This document shows, piece after piece, positions 1 to 15,854 of a stretch of DNA of 64,000 bases. The stretch is from assembly GCA_009760855.2 (NCBI GenBank), contig WPIO01000101.1, positions 470,001-534,000 of the forward strand. The letters are read 5' to 3'. A program made the translations under genes and the position numbers. The notes under the pieces were generated by a model, which saw nothing but the letters and a program-made list of their open reading frames with translations, did no database searches and was not told the DNA's origin. How positions within the stretch are numbered: the stretch's first letter is position 1; each line of letters starts with the position of its first letter. The stretch is from Cristatella mucedo. Lineage: Eukaryota > Bryozoa > Phylactolaemata > Cristatellidae.

Positions 1-1136
1 AGACGGTGGCAGGTGCTGCTTTGCTGTCCCTGGTCTGAGCGGGAGAAGCTTCGAACGAGAGCCGCTTCGCAGGCAATGCGAGAGTCTGGATATGCCCAGT
101 CGGTTGGGACGCGGTAGGCGGCCCGCTGAAAGAGGCGCCTTCAAAGTGGCTGCGTCCTCGTCTTGCAATGGAGAGGAAGCAGAGCTTTAACAGCAGCCTA
201 GAACACTTGAGCTGCTGCGGCTGCAGCACAAATGCGTCCGCTTCACAAGTGTGGTCGAACTTGAACTTGTTAACCGTAAAACTCGGAAATTACACGCTGC
301 GGAACCGCCTCCTTTCCAGCTCGTCACACGTAGCCATAGGTGAATGCAAACGGTCTCCTCGTCGCCGACGACTTTCGACTGGCGATACTGCCGGTCCGGC
401 GCCAGGCAGCCGGTGGGGAAACGTGCTGCAGAAACGTGTTTGTCCTCTCGCTCTGCGCTGCTTCTCAGATTTCGTCTCGCGATCGAAAAAAAATCCATTG
501 CGGGCGCGATGCTATGCAAAGGCTGTTGATTCTCCGTAAGATATGGCTGCTAGTGCCACAAGCGAGTTGCTTTCGAGATACTGATCCGGCGATGAGATTC
601 GTGCATTGTTGCTCGATCTCGTGGTATTCAATACTCAACTACACCCCGTGCAACACAAATTCTTGTTTCTGCCTAATGAGCATTATTTCGTATTGCTTAT
701 TACTCAAAAGTATCGAATATGGCCATTGTTTTTCACAAAATTTGCTTGTGTGACCAAAGCAGTGAAAAAACATGAAACGTATCCACTTCCGGTGAGAACA
801 CGGACTAATTCGCATGTTTTGGATTAAGTTTACTCTGGAAAAAACAACAAATAAATTCAAATTACCTTGTACTCAAGTTTAACAAGATTGCCACAAACAT
901 TTTAGAAACGGAGATTTTTAGAAGTTTTGCGATCACATTGCTAATCACTTTCACTAATCAGGCCCTAAATGTAGTTTCCCACCAAGTTCGCATGATGCTA
1001 TCCTTAGTAGCGGCATTTCAAGTTCATTAAATCCGGGCATAGCACTCACGCTGCTCCTCGGAATGAGCTCCGACGTCCTCCTTGAATTTCTCGAGACGAG
1101 CATCAAGGATATGGATCACCTGCAGAAGTAGCAGTT
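1..1136. other. upstream DNA, no gene recognised
   Basis: Short overlapping open frames occur on both strands at 168-753, but none resembles a known family and sense and antisense frames are equally open, so I do not call a gene. From about 560 to 1000 the sequence is AT-rich and without repeat structure that I can see. Confidence 0.5.
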
Positions 1137-1252
1137 GCTCGAGCGGTCAGTCTGGCATGCTGACCCTGTGCATGTCACTTCTAACCATGTTATGCTCGTC
1201 ATTGAGCACGCTACTGTAAAAGATGTATTGTTATCATTATTATTATTATCAG
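1137..1252 (+). mobile_element. LINE C 3'-UTR fragment with (ATT) tail
   Basis: The stretch containing TGACCCTGTGCATGTCAC followed by TAACCAT closely matches the 3' UTR of the LINE C copy at 17487-17520. It ends in an ATTATTATT-type tail at about 1233-1250, as LINE C copies do. It lies on the + strand although the adjacent LINE C coding piece (about 1300-2010) is on the minus strand, so the two are in inverted orientation. Confidence 0.6.
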
Positions 1253-1299
1253 TCTGTCAAAAGGTGAGCGATTCGTTCAAATATCTCAACATACCGATC

Positions 1300-2010
1300 A
1301 AGGTTCGACTAGGATACCCCATATTTCAGAGGTACCTCGGATGATCTTTGTCCATTCACGTCAATACTCTGGAGTCTTCCACTGAGATAGGACCTGAACC
1401 ATTGCAGAACAGTGCCAGTGATGCCCAGGTGAGGTGAGAGGCGCTCTAGAAGAATTTCGTGATCTATAGTATCAAAAGCTGCCGAAAGATCGAGCAAAAC
1501 AAGCAGAGACATTCTACCTAGGTTTTAATTCCTGAGTAGGTCGTTGTACACCCTAAGCAATGCTGGCTCTGTGCAGTGATTAGCTCTAAAGCCAGACTGG
1601 AACTTACTAGCGAGGTTTGAAGTTTCGATGATCGATACGAGTTTAGCTGGTCCGCCACGACCCGTTCCAGTGTCTTTGATAGGAATGCTAGAAATGAGAC
1701 TGGGCGGTAGTTGCTCACGTTTTCTTGGTTTAGTGTCGCTTTCTTGAGAAGTGGCCTGACTACAGCTTTTTTGAAAGGTGCCGGGACATGACCTGAGGCT
1801 AATGACATATTAATGATGTTAGTTATGCATGGAAGCAGCAGATCAATGCAACGTAGGAGCAGGACAGTAGGAATATGGTCCAGAGGACTTGTTGTCTTCT
1901 TTGATTGGGATACGAACTTAAGGACTAAATCACTACTGACCTGCTTAAATGTAGACATTGAGGTGCAGCCAGGAATCGGGGAACATCATTCTAGTGGGGA
2001 TGTTGTTGTT
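1300..2010 (-). mobile_element. LINE C copy 1, truncated reverse transcriptase
   Basis: Read on the minus strand, this encodes the N-terminal half of an L2/CR1-type reverse transcriptase. It has a pre-RT segment with SPIPGCTS, then PLLKKATLNQENVSNYRPVS, then KFQSGFRANHCTEPALL, and the RT palm start LLVLLDLSAAFDTIDHE. It stops at the KYGVS position, before the YADD motif, so it is truncated at its 3' side. The frame changes near 1610-1640 and a TAA stop lies at about 1531-1533; both lesions also occur in the copy at 15.9-17.6 kb. Non-functional. Confidence 0.85.
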
Positions 2011-4599
<2,589 letters not shown>

Positions 4600-5060
4600 C
4601 AAAAGCTCGCCCGCCCTCATGGTTGGTCAGCGAGACTCCAAAGAGGAACTCCCAGTCTTGAGAATGCAGTAAATGTATTACTATTGAGCACAAAGTAGTC
4701 TATAGAGTGTCCAGAGGTGCGTGTCTTCGGCACAGATTTAGAGTGCTTCTCCTGGAGCAGCTGCTTTTCCCTCTGTTTTCAGACGGGACTAGAAAGGCTG
4801 CTAGGCCTTCGGCAAGCACGCTCAGTGCCACTCTGCAGAGGAGCTATCTTTTTTTAATTAAGATTGTGTCGTTAGAGTGTCTATATAAGTAATGATTTTT
4901 AGACATGTTTGACGAGGGCTTACCAAGCTGCGTACCTTTGGTGCACACGTGGCTCACGCACTCAAAGTAGGGAGATCAATTTCTTTCAGGCGCGTCGAGA
5001 AATGCTTCCGAGTGCGCGTCTTCGGCGTTCTTCGGAGGCGTGCTAGAAGTGTTAGGAAAG

Positions 5061-5235
5061 ATTAAATAAAATAAATTTAGCTGATTAAACAGTCCATTTG
5101 TATAGTGTCATAATAGCCCTAATGGCTACCCCCGCTTCTGCAGTGGGCAATAATAGATCGCCCACTGCACGACTCAAAGCCACAACCTGGGTCGTGAAGA
5201 CCGAGCACCTTACCTCCTGGCCAAAGACCCAGTGG
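5061..5235 (-). mobile_element. tRNA-derived SINE, copy 1
   Basis: One of four copies of a SINE of about 160-185 bp on the minus strand. Its 5' (tRNA-like) end is near 5235. It has a decayed B-box region near 5185-5195, then the family core matching GGGCGAT(C)...ATTGCC(C)ACTGCAG, then a 3' segment with TTTAATCAGCTAAA and an A/T-rich AATAAA-type tail at 5061-5078. It shares the order tRNA head, GGCGATC core, TATACAAA, TTTAATCAGCTA and tail with the copies at 6.8, 26.5 and 51.6 kb. Confidence 0.75.
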
Positions 5236-6539
5236 ATACAGCGAGCAGTTGAAATAACAACAAGAATTAAATTAACGAGTTAATTTGCAAAGAGCTTTTC
5301 GGAACGAGGTTTCAGAAATACTTGACCTTGAGGCACGCCCTCGAGGTCGAGGCTTTGCCATCGCCGTAAGAAAATCGTGGCTACGCTCACGAGTGGAAGT
5401 AGGGGACGCGATCGCCGCAACGTCTGACGACCCACCTGCTTAGCCCCTCACCTCATACTATTTGACGTCACTTTAATCGCTGGGACCACAGCCACCGCGC
5501 GTTCTAAAACGGAAGGAGGGCTTTTAAGTTGAACTCTTGCGACAGTTTCTAGGGGCAACGAGTCATCACGAGGTGATGAACTGCAGGGGTAGGCGTACAC
5601 TGCTGCTTCCGGTGCTCCTCCTGGCAACTCCTAAAGCAGCGCCTGCATATAGCGGCTGGATCTAGACAGGCCAAGGAGACCGGCAGGCGGCTGCACAGTA
5701 CAGCCAATGTCAACTCCAGGTGCATATTGCTCAAGCAGCAGTAGCTGCTGCTGCTGCTGCTGCTTGAGCAGTTCTGGTGAATGAGCTGCATATACTGGTT
5801 ACCAGCATTCAATAAGTGCAAAAGCTTGCTCGAGCAATATAATGTAAATACCGGCGTGCACCCATTGCTGTTGTGCATATTTTACACAGTAAATATGAAC
5901 GTATGGTGTGTGCGAGAAGTTTTAAAGTACTTGTTTTTTAGCTGAGATTGCGAGAGCCTAAAAAATTCTAGCGTCCCAAAAGCACGAACCTCCTTTTCTC
6001 GCTCCTTTTTGAAGCGTGAGAAAGCCATCTCACTAGAGAAGTCATTCACGTGATAATCGCGTGGCTGTACTTAAAAGATGGAGGCACGAACTGAATAAAG
6101 AGATGCTGGTTCTTAACTGAGAAAGCAGCGGAAGTTCAAATCAGAAATTACTCCCTTATTGCACATGGAGTACGCTTATTATACTAAACATAAACTCAAG
6201 AAGATAGCAATTTTCCATGGCGCTAAGGACACGGAAAGTAGAGGGTAGAGCCAAAGTAAATACTTTGAAAAGAATGCCACATAATGATGAAGCGGAGGTA
6301 TTCAAAAAGAGAAGGGATACAGAAACCCGAAGGTGAGCAATCGGCTGGTAGGAACTGTACTTAGATGAGACGTTGCCCCTTTAGCCACGACATGAAAGGC
6401 ACTTCTGACAACGCGTGCAAGCGCCTCTGAGTTTGCCTCCTCTAACGATTATTTGTGCCATCGGTTGCATCTGTGAATATTGAAAGGAGCATGAGTTTTT
6501 GCATCGAATTTAGGAAGCGGCTTCCTCTCACAGCGCTAG
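5236..6539. other. unannotated intergenic stretch
   Basis: No gene is supported. A short CTG/CAG cluster with the flanking inverted phrase TTGCTCAAGCAG...CTGCTTGAGCA lies at about 5725-5770. The rest is unremarkable mixed-composition sequence. Confidence 0.4.
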
Positions 6540-7370
6540 TCTTCAACAATTGCAGGTCAAGGCTGCTGCAATTCTGTTTAGGCTGGCCTAGCGAAAGAAG
6601 CCATTAAGGCATTTTAGCAGGCGATGACATTGGCTGCAACGTTTGTCAACAAATCAACACGAAATTCAAGCACGTGCCTCCTTAGCTGGAGCAGCTGCGA
6701 TGCCTCCTGGTTTATCAGCAACAGCGGAGCAAAATTGTAAATCTAGCGCACTCGGCCAGCCATGGCTTGGCTCATTTGTATTTAGCTAAGCTGCTACTGC
6801 ACCAGTTGTAGCCTTCTCGTGCCCTCGGGTCATAAATAAATAAATAAATACTAGCTGATTAAACAGCCTCTTTTTGTATAACGACAGAAGAGCCTTTACA
6901 GCTATCACCACCGCTTGCAGTGGCGATAAAGGATCGCCCACCACACGAATCGAACCCACGACCTCGGGACCGAGGTCGTGAAAGCAACCACCTTACCTAG
7001 TGTGCCATCACGGCTCATCAATGAACACTGCATTTGTAGTTCCGCTCACTCGATTTAAGACAATGTGTAACCGAAGCTATCGCTCTGCTCTAGACTGCAT
7101 AGCGTCCGAAGTTCTTGCGAGACGACTTCTGCTCTCGAGTCTGCAGCCGAGAGTAGCTCCTCATTTCCAGCCGTCGCGCGCGGCCATGCCAAGCACTTCC
7201 TCGATCCCCCTTCAGACGGAGCTGAGCCTCTCGTGTTCTCTTGGCTGCTTGAGATAGCTCCACTGGCTGCCGTGCGTGAAGTGGGACCTGCACTCAGGCT
7301 TTGAGTGCACTCGAGAATACTATCCAGCGCAACACCCACTCACTCAGTCTTTGTGGCTTTGCCAAGTCGC
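6540..7370 (+). mobile_element. LINE B copy 1, split by a SINE
   Basis: This is a decayed C-terminal part of an L2/CR1-like LINE ORF2. In pieces it encodes the segment matching LEQLRWLPVxQRI (seen as LEQLRCLLVYQQQRSK at about 6690-6735) and HGLAHLYLAKLL (canonical HGLAPPYLAELL), ending at the GTGCCCTC.GGTCAT position (6820-6831). The coding match resumes after the SINE with SSMNTAFVVPLTRFKT (canonical SCIDNKLSVPFLSLKT) from about 7015. The 3' UTR phrase AACACCCAC...CAGTCTTTGTGGC at about 7331-7360 is shared with the LINE B copies at 14.4 and 57.3 kb. Many stops; dead. Confidence 0.7.
6833..7015 (-). mobile_element. tRNA-derived SINE, copy 2 (best preserved)
   Basis: On the minus strand, the 5' end has an A-box-like TGGCACACTAGGTAAGGTGG and a B box GGTTCGATTCG after a hairpin (CGACCTCGGTCCCGAGGTCG). 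The family core GTGGGCGATCC and GCCACTGCAAG follow, then GTTATACAAA, GTTTAATCAGCTA and a (TATT)n tail. The A/B-box spacing is as in tRNA genes and indicates internal Pol III promotion. It interrupts a LINE B copy; the flanks GGGTCAT and CGGCTCAT may be remains of a short target duplication. Confidence 0.88.
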
Positions 7371-9405
<2,035 letters not shown>

Positions 9406-10587
9406 CTGCAAGTGATGCGGAAGTACCGCTCGGACTGGGCTGGGCTCGCTTGAGCTCCTACGTGGACCTTGCACCTAGTTAGTCATTCGCTCAGCTCGGA
9501 CCACGCCCGACTCGCTCGCTCCGCATTCCTCAGCCACTACGCGGCGCTAATTCCACGGAGAGATCGGATTCCTCCCTCGCGGAGCTGCACGTCCCGCTCA
9601 TGGGATTGACTGCCGCGTAGCGGCCAGCAGCCTGCCGGACCGAAGTCCGAGTACTACCGAAGCAGAGCGACAATACAAGACTGCACGGTGCCTGCGCATC
9701 GTCCGATTCGCCCTTCGCAGGTTTCACGTTTAAATTCTGGTACATTCACAGGCGGCAATTACACGGTCAAAAAGAGAGCCATGAAGAGTTCCATCCCAAG
9801 AACTTTTCGGGTGCAGATATACGGATCACTGCACCACTCAAACTGACTGTTTGCTCTTTTTTCACGGTGGGCCCTGAAAACAAAGTTGATCTGGAGGGTG
9901 CACTCCTCCTCTCTATCCACAGATCCCTTCATCTATCGCGCCAGTACTACGCTACCCTGAGCTCACCGTATCCCCTCTTTGAAGGTGCGTCGGCCGTCTT
10001 CAGGAGATGGCAGCAAGTCGGAAGGCGAGGAAGATGTGGCATAGTCGGATTCCCATTTCGCAGATGCGGCTGAACAGAGAAAGCCTTACTTTCCCTAACA
10101 GAACGACCTCAGCGATCTGATGAGCGACCTTGGCCTTACCCAAGTTCAATGCGGAGCTTCTGACATCTTAGCTCAAGGAGTGGAGCTTACTTGAGGAAAG
10201 TGTGAAAGTAACAGATCCGAAACAGGTTTTCCAACTCCATCAGTCGTCAAAATGGGTTGTGCTTCCGTAGCAACATGGCCGGTCTATTCGAGGCTGCGGG
10301 AATCACTTGTAGCTAGAGAGAGTGGCGCCTATTCCGAGTAGACCCGAGACATCGAGGAGTATCGAAGCCCTGTCATCACCTATGGTGCAAGCACCCGTCT
10401 CTTCCATTGGCTCACTCTGTAAACCTCAGAGAGGACCGTGAGTTAACAGGTTGCCGAATGTTTTAAGTATAGCCACGCTACTATAGCGGGGAGGTCATTG
10501 ATAACTTTAAAATGGCACCTGATTCCTGATTGGTCTCCAAGTTGGTCTTCATTGCCTATCTTGCTTTTTTCTTTGCCTATTGGCACT
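9406..10587. other. unannotated stretch
   Basis: No gene or recognisable repeat. Confidence 0.4.
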
Positions 10588-10685
10588 TTACGCGCACGCG
10601 CGCGCACACTCACGCGCGTGCGCACGCACGCACGCACACACACACAAGCACGCACGCACACGCACACGCACACACATAACGCGCA
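10588..10685. repeat. alternating (CG/CA)n tract
   Basis: A purine-pyrimidine alternating tract that begins CG-rich (ACGCGCACGCGCGCGCACAC) and becomes CACACA with ACGC interruptions. It is a candidate Z-DNA-forming segment. Confidence 0.9.
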
Positions 10686-11493
10686 TGCACACAGCAATCC
10701 ATTTAATTTTAATTCTTGAACGTTCCGTACAAGCCTCGTGTAAGCTGACTATCGATGATTCCAGCCGGCGTCAATCATTTGAGAGAAAGAGAGAGAGCCA
10801 GAACAGTTTGCACATACATATCATGTTGCAAAAATGCACTCGAAGCGTTAATTTAAAATAAAATAAGATTTTAAATCGAATATAAAATAATATGATTAAG
10901 ACATATTTATTGCGTTTGCACGTCACATAAATTGAAGTCATCACTGATTCCCAGCGAATGGGAAGAGAGTCCGCGAGAATATAAATGTCAATGGAAAAAC
11001 GCACTCTCACTCAGTTGAAAATTAAATATCCTTGGATAAAACCAATAGTAAGCAGTAGCAAAAAGTAAGAAAGTATCCAAATTTAACAGCAACGGATCCG
11101 TAACAGAGACAGAAAAGCGCATAGGATTGCTGTGCTTAATTATGGCCAGCAGAAGCGATAAAGAAACAGCAGAGAAACCACCTCAGTATTGCACCTCCCG
11201 AAGCTCGCCGAAAAATTATGGCTGCACTTAATTTAATGACAAAAATCAGGAGAACCATTTCAAAATATTTTTTAAAACAGAGTGTGGCCAAAGCAAGAGA
11301 AACGACATTGTAACCCCACAAAACACCGCAAGGTTTGGCGAGCAATACCGTTGAGAACTAATGATCGGCAAAACCTGCTTAGGCACTCTGCTGCTTATCT
11401 CCAATACCCAAGTCATACAGTATGGTGCGCTCACCAGCTAGATCTGCGGACACTCACGAAGGCCTTCCAAAGTAAAGCTAAATTTTTCTGTTC

Positions 11494-11552
<59 letters not shown>
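11494..11552. repeat. compound (TA)n(GA)n microsatellite
   Basis: About ten TA units run directly into about nineteen GA units. Confidence 0.97.
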
Positions 11553-11554
<2 letters not shown>

Positions 11555-11889
11555 TAGGCATGTATATATACAGGTATACCAAGAAATATGTCTGCACATC
11601 ACCTCTCCTCTGCACACCTCACCGATGAACGGCATGGTTATGGCACATATGCGGCAGGCATGAATGTGGAAATATTGACGATGACCGTCAACAATCTCTT
11701 TACCCGCGCCCAAATCAGCCCCGTATCTAATGTTCCTTACGGCAATCCAGCTCATCATTTTTTTTAGCTTCTTCGTCAGAAATAATATTGATAAAACACA
11801 GTGTCCCTCAGTGTGTGACGCAAACACTTGATCTACAAACTCCACTCCGGACGCTCTTCCTCAATTTTCACGATGTTGCCCTGATTATG

Positions 11890-12018
11890 CCGGTGGGGGG
11901 GGAGGTAAGGTGTTTACTTTTACTGACCAACGTTGTGGTCTAGAGCCCTTGGGCACGCATAAAGCGCCCGGATATAGATTAAGATCTCTTAGGGCGCTAT
12001 ACAAATAACAAATTTTTT
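11890..12018 (+). mobile_element. L2-like LINE 3' tail
   Basis: The phrase GATCTCTTAGGGCGCTATAC followed by AAATAACAAATTTTTT matches the 3' termini of the LINE C copies ending at 15618 and 17648. No coding part is recognisable 5' of it, so it is a solo 3' end or a badly decayed copy. Confidence 0.6.
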
Positions 12019-12184
12019 ATATCAAGCCTGTCCGTGCTGCCTCGTCGGGAAGCTAATCTCTTAGCCTAAGTAAACAACTAGCCCTCAAGACCCCATACTT
12101 ACTGTCCTCGTTCCGCGATGCCTATATGTATTACTGCCATGAGTACATGACACAATAGTCTGTCCTTGGCCTCGGCTTTTTGTC

Positions 12185-15100
12185 CCAGCACCTTTCAATG
12201 AAGCTATTGTGTCAGGCCACCTACTAGAAAGTCTACGCTAGACCAGGAGAGCTTGAGTAACTTGACCTCTATCTTCCTACTGCCGTTCACATCAAAGACT
12301 CTGGAATGAGTCAGAGTGGATCAGCTAAACTCCTGCATTAAAGCTTCGAGCCCAGCTCTAGTCAGCTCTAGTCAGCTTTTAGAGAAAATCACTCCAAATT
12401 TTTTAGAGAAAATCACTCCAAAAGAATTTTGTTATAAACTTAACTAAGCCAGCACTCAGTTAAGTTTATGACGAAATTCTCAGCAATGCGGACTTACGGT
12501 AGAGTCCGCCTGCTATTTCCGCAGGATCTGTCGGCAGGCTCTGATAAAATTGCTCACCGAGGAGGTGCTACATGTCTCCCATCTCGCCTAGGCATCGGCG
12601 ACACGGCACTGCAATTGTTTTCGTCCTGCTTCAGAGGGTGCATTAGCTGAGCATTGATGCCGGCGAGCGAGCGAGCGAGCGACCGTCACCCGAGAAGCCA
12701 CGAAAGAACGGTGTACTTCCGTGGCTCTTTGCTTGGTCTGCTTCTTTGCAAAATGCACGGCCTTCCTTTTGCCGACGTAATTGCCAAGCACAAACTAGAC
12801 TTTCATTGTACGCATACGACACTCAGCTGTACCCGTGCTTCGATCCTTCGCTGTCTTCTTGCACGTCAAACTTTTTCAACTCTCTTGCTGCAATCGCACT
12901 AGGATAGCAACTAACTTTTTTCAAATTGAATGACGATAAAACCTACTTGCTAATAGTGGGCAAACCTATTTTCATCCAGAAACTGCAAAGCCCTGTCCTT
13001 CAAATTGGCTCAGCCATCATATCTCCTTCTATGGCCTATGTAAAGAATCTGTAAGTCTTTGTAAGGTCTCTGTGAGGTCTCTGCAGAAATCTATATTATA
13101 AGGTCTCTGTAAGGAATCTGTAAGGGGCATGTCACTGTCCTAGCGCTGCTAGATCTATTGGCTGCCTTCGACACCATTGATCACGATGTCCTACTTGAAC
13201 GATTAAGGACAACGATCGGTCTGTTAGATGGGGCAGTGGCGTGGTTAAATCGTACTTGTCTGATCGAGTTCAATCCGTCTTGAGTGTGGGTCAGGTCTCA
13301 TCCACTGGACCAGTCACCTGTGGAGTTTCGCAAGGGTCCGTCTTCGGTCCGTTGCCATTCTTCATTTATACTCAACTTCTGGAAAAAGTAATTAGAGCGA
13401 ATGGAATAGGATATCACTTTCATGCTGACGATACGAAGCTGCATTTTTGTCATTTTAAACCGTCGGAATCTGCTGCATCAACTGATAAATTGAATGCTTG
13501 CCTTGCCGACATTCGATCCTGAATGTCGGAAAATTTCCTTAAACTAAAGGACGATAAAATGTAACTGCTTCTCACAGGACAACCTAAACGTGTGGCTGGA
13601 CTAGAAGGCTCTGCTCTTTTAATTGGTGATGCGGTTTTCGTCTTTGACAGCTGCCTACATTTTGAAAGTTTTGTTGAGAAGACTGCTTCCACAGATAGCC
13701 ATCACGTCAGATCCTTTCTGGATTAGAAATTGTAATCCAGGGTGGCTTGCAAAAAATTTAACCGAGTTCCTCAGTTCTGTCTCGACTAGATTATTGTAGT
13801 TTCCTTTTGGCTGGGCTACCGAAAAAAGCCACTAGGCCACTGCAGCTGACTTTGAATATGGCTGCAAGGCTAGCCTTCAAGTCCCAGAGGTTTGACCACG
13901 CTTCTCCTTAGCTAAAAGAGCTAGTATGACTGTCGGTTGATCAACGGATACAGAGCAAAGTTTTTACGCTGACCCACAACCCTCCCCCGCCACGGCTTGG
14001 CTCCTCCATGCCTAGCTGAACTGCTGAACCAGTTTCAGCCTCCTAGTACCCTCAGGTTCTGTACGGACAATCAATTAATTAGCTGTTTCATTCCTCCTCT
14101 TAAAGGCCGTTAGCGACAGACGCTTAGCTCTGCACGTCCTACACTGTGGAACTCACTTCCACAATTCATGTGCAAAGACAACTACTCTCCTGCTGCTGAC
14201 TATGGCACATCGTTTTCAGCCGTCCTGAGCTACTACTTCCATGTTACTGACTACCTCAACTTCTCTCCTGACTCTGCTATGCTTTCCACTTTCTCTTTGT
14301 TGCGTGGGATGAAGTCGGTTGGCTACCGTAAGCAGCTTATGCTGTGAGTGCGGAATACAAAACTCTCTTGCGTAACACCCACACAGTCTTTGTGGTTTTG
14401 TGGAGTTTCAGATGGAGATACATTACATTGCATAAGGAATCTGGAAGTAGACTGTAAGGAATCTGTAAAGTGTCAGTAAGGAATATGTAAGGAATCTTAA
14501 GTGGCCTATGAGAAATCTGCAATGTGCATCTTCCCAAATAACTTTTCCCTGGAGCACGTCAGCTCCTTTTAGTTACTGTCCGTCTTCTTTCACCTACATG
14601 ACAAGGCAACATGTTAGGCTTGCATGGAAAAGGTCGCCAAAGCCAAGCTGGTCCATGCGTTTCGTTAACCCGCGTGTAAAGTGTCCAGAATGAGAGATTG
14701 ACTTGTCTGGTTTTTACTTCGCGATACAAATATCTTACGCTATTATTAGCGGTGACATTCCGTCCTAGACATCTATAAACAGTTACTTGTACGTCTTCGT
14801 GCCCGTGCAACAATACACTGGCAGTTTTCGCAAATGTCGGCAGCTAGGCTGATCAGTCGTAAACGCCGCAGCTGCCACGTGATACCATTTCTCGCCGACG
14901 GCCGCTGTGGCTGCCATTCCGTCAAGCAGAGTATTTATTGACTTCAAGATTCCGTCGCCCACCTTTAGGCCCCTTCATTTCTTTGCTCCGGCTTACCTAC
15001 AGGTACCTCAATCAGTTTCACATCCGGCTTCGCCCCGTCGCATAACTCGCTCTTCGGCCTCGGGTGTGCGACTGGTCGTGTCGCTCACTTAATTCAAGCT

Positions 15101-15618
15101 CCTCGATGCATCCTGTTCTCCCTGCACCTGGAACTCGCTAGCGACTGACACTGAGCGTCACCTTAACATTTGGTAACAATAAAGAAAGTAGTTAAAAAAA
15201 AGTCTATCTGCTTCCCACAGCCTTTGCTATGCCCGCGTGAATTGCCTTTCCTTTGTTCTTAGCACTTCTGTAACTGCGCTCGCTGTGACTAGGGCAAGAG
15301 AACGACACGCTTTTGTACGGCGACTTGTGAACTTGTCTCTTTTCCCCCGCATGTTTCGCAGAGTATTGACTTTGGAGACAGGGTATTGACTTCAGAGTAT
15401 TGACTTATTGCGCGCGACTCAGCGCAAGATACTAGCTAGGGAACCTACGGGTCAGATGCATCGAGGTGTCGAGTGGGGGCGCCCTGAGCCTTTTTGCATG
15501 CTCGCTCGCCATTAATTCCAGATAACTGCTTATCTAGCGGACAGTTGTGAGGCGCGTGAATAGAGATTCAATTCTCTTAGGGCGCTTTTCAAAAGACTCT
15601 GTATTATTATTATTATTG
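12185..15618 (+). mobile_element. LINE C copy 3, interrupted by LINE B
   Basis: A decayed LINE C copy reads in order: the CCAGCACCTTTCAA...GCT block at 12186 (PAPFKKA region); AGAGAAAATCACTCC (FRANHST) near 12380; VRLLFPQDLSAGSDKIAH at about 12504-12557; SRLGIGDTALQLF near 12585; PFADVIAKHKLDFH at 12766-12810; and the thumb start near 12950-13050. After a LINE B insertion it resumes at 14502 with AMCIFPNNFSLEHVSS, KAKLVHAF and AARLISRKRRSCHVIPFLAD. It ends in a 3' UTR with TCTCTTAGGGCGCTTTTC and (ATT)n at 15600-15618. Numerous stops and shifts; dead. Confidence 0.8.
13052..14501 (+). mobile_element. LINE B copy 2, nested in LINE C
   Basis: A 5'-truncated L2/CR1-like LINE begins in the RT domain (LALLDLLAAFDTIDHDVLLE at about 13139-13200). 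It continues with SYLSDRVQSVLSVGQ, GVSQGSVFGP and HADDTKLH (canonical YADD, first residue changed), then NFLKLKDDK, the HGLAPPCLAELLNQF block near 13995, WNSLPQFMCKDNYSPAA near 14148, and a 3' UTR with CAGTCTTTGTGG. It contains several stops and frameshifts. It is flanked by near-identical copies of TGGCCTATG...AATCTG (13032-13051 and 14502-14519), which read as a target-site duplication. Both junctions carry short tandem TGTAAGGAATC-like repeats (13052-13122, 14420-14500). Confidence 0.85.
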
Positions 15619-15854
15619 AACGTGCTCGCATGTCGTTCTGGATCGTACGGCCCCCACGGTTGCGGCGCCAATGGGACCCCATCTTTTGCCTTCAAATGTT
15701 GCAGTTTAGCAATGCATTCGCGTTGCACCGGAAAGCACCAAGGCCCTTAACCGGAGGTCCGGCTAAATCCACTGCCGCACCTTCCTTTCGTCAGCTGTCG
15801 TTGGCGACTGCGTCCGCCGCGAAGGCGCGCCGAAGTACTCAGCGCATCGCCGGC
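15619..15854. other. spacer between two LINE C copies
   Basis: About 235 bp separate the tail of LINE C copy 3 from the coding start of copy 2. It is GC-rich near 15810-15870 and has no recognised content. Confidence 0.5.
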
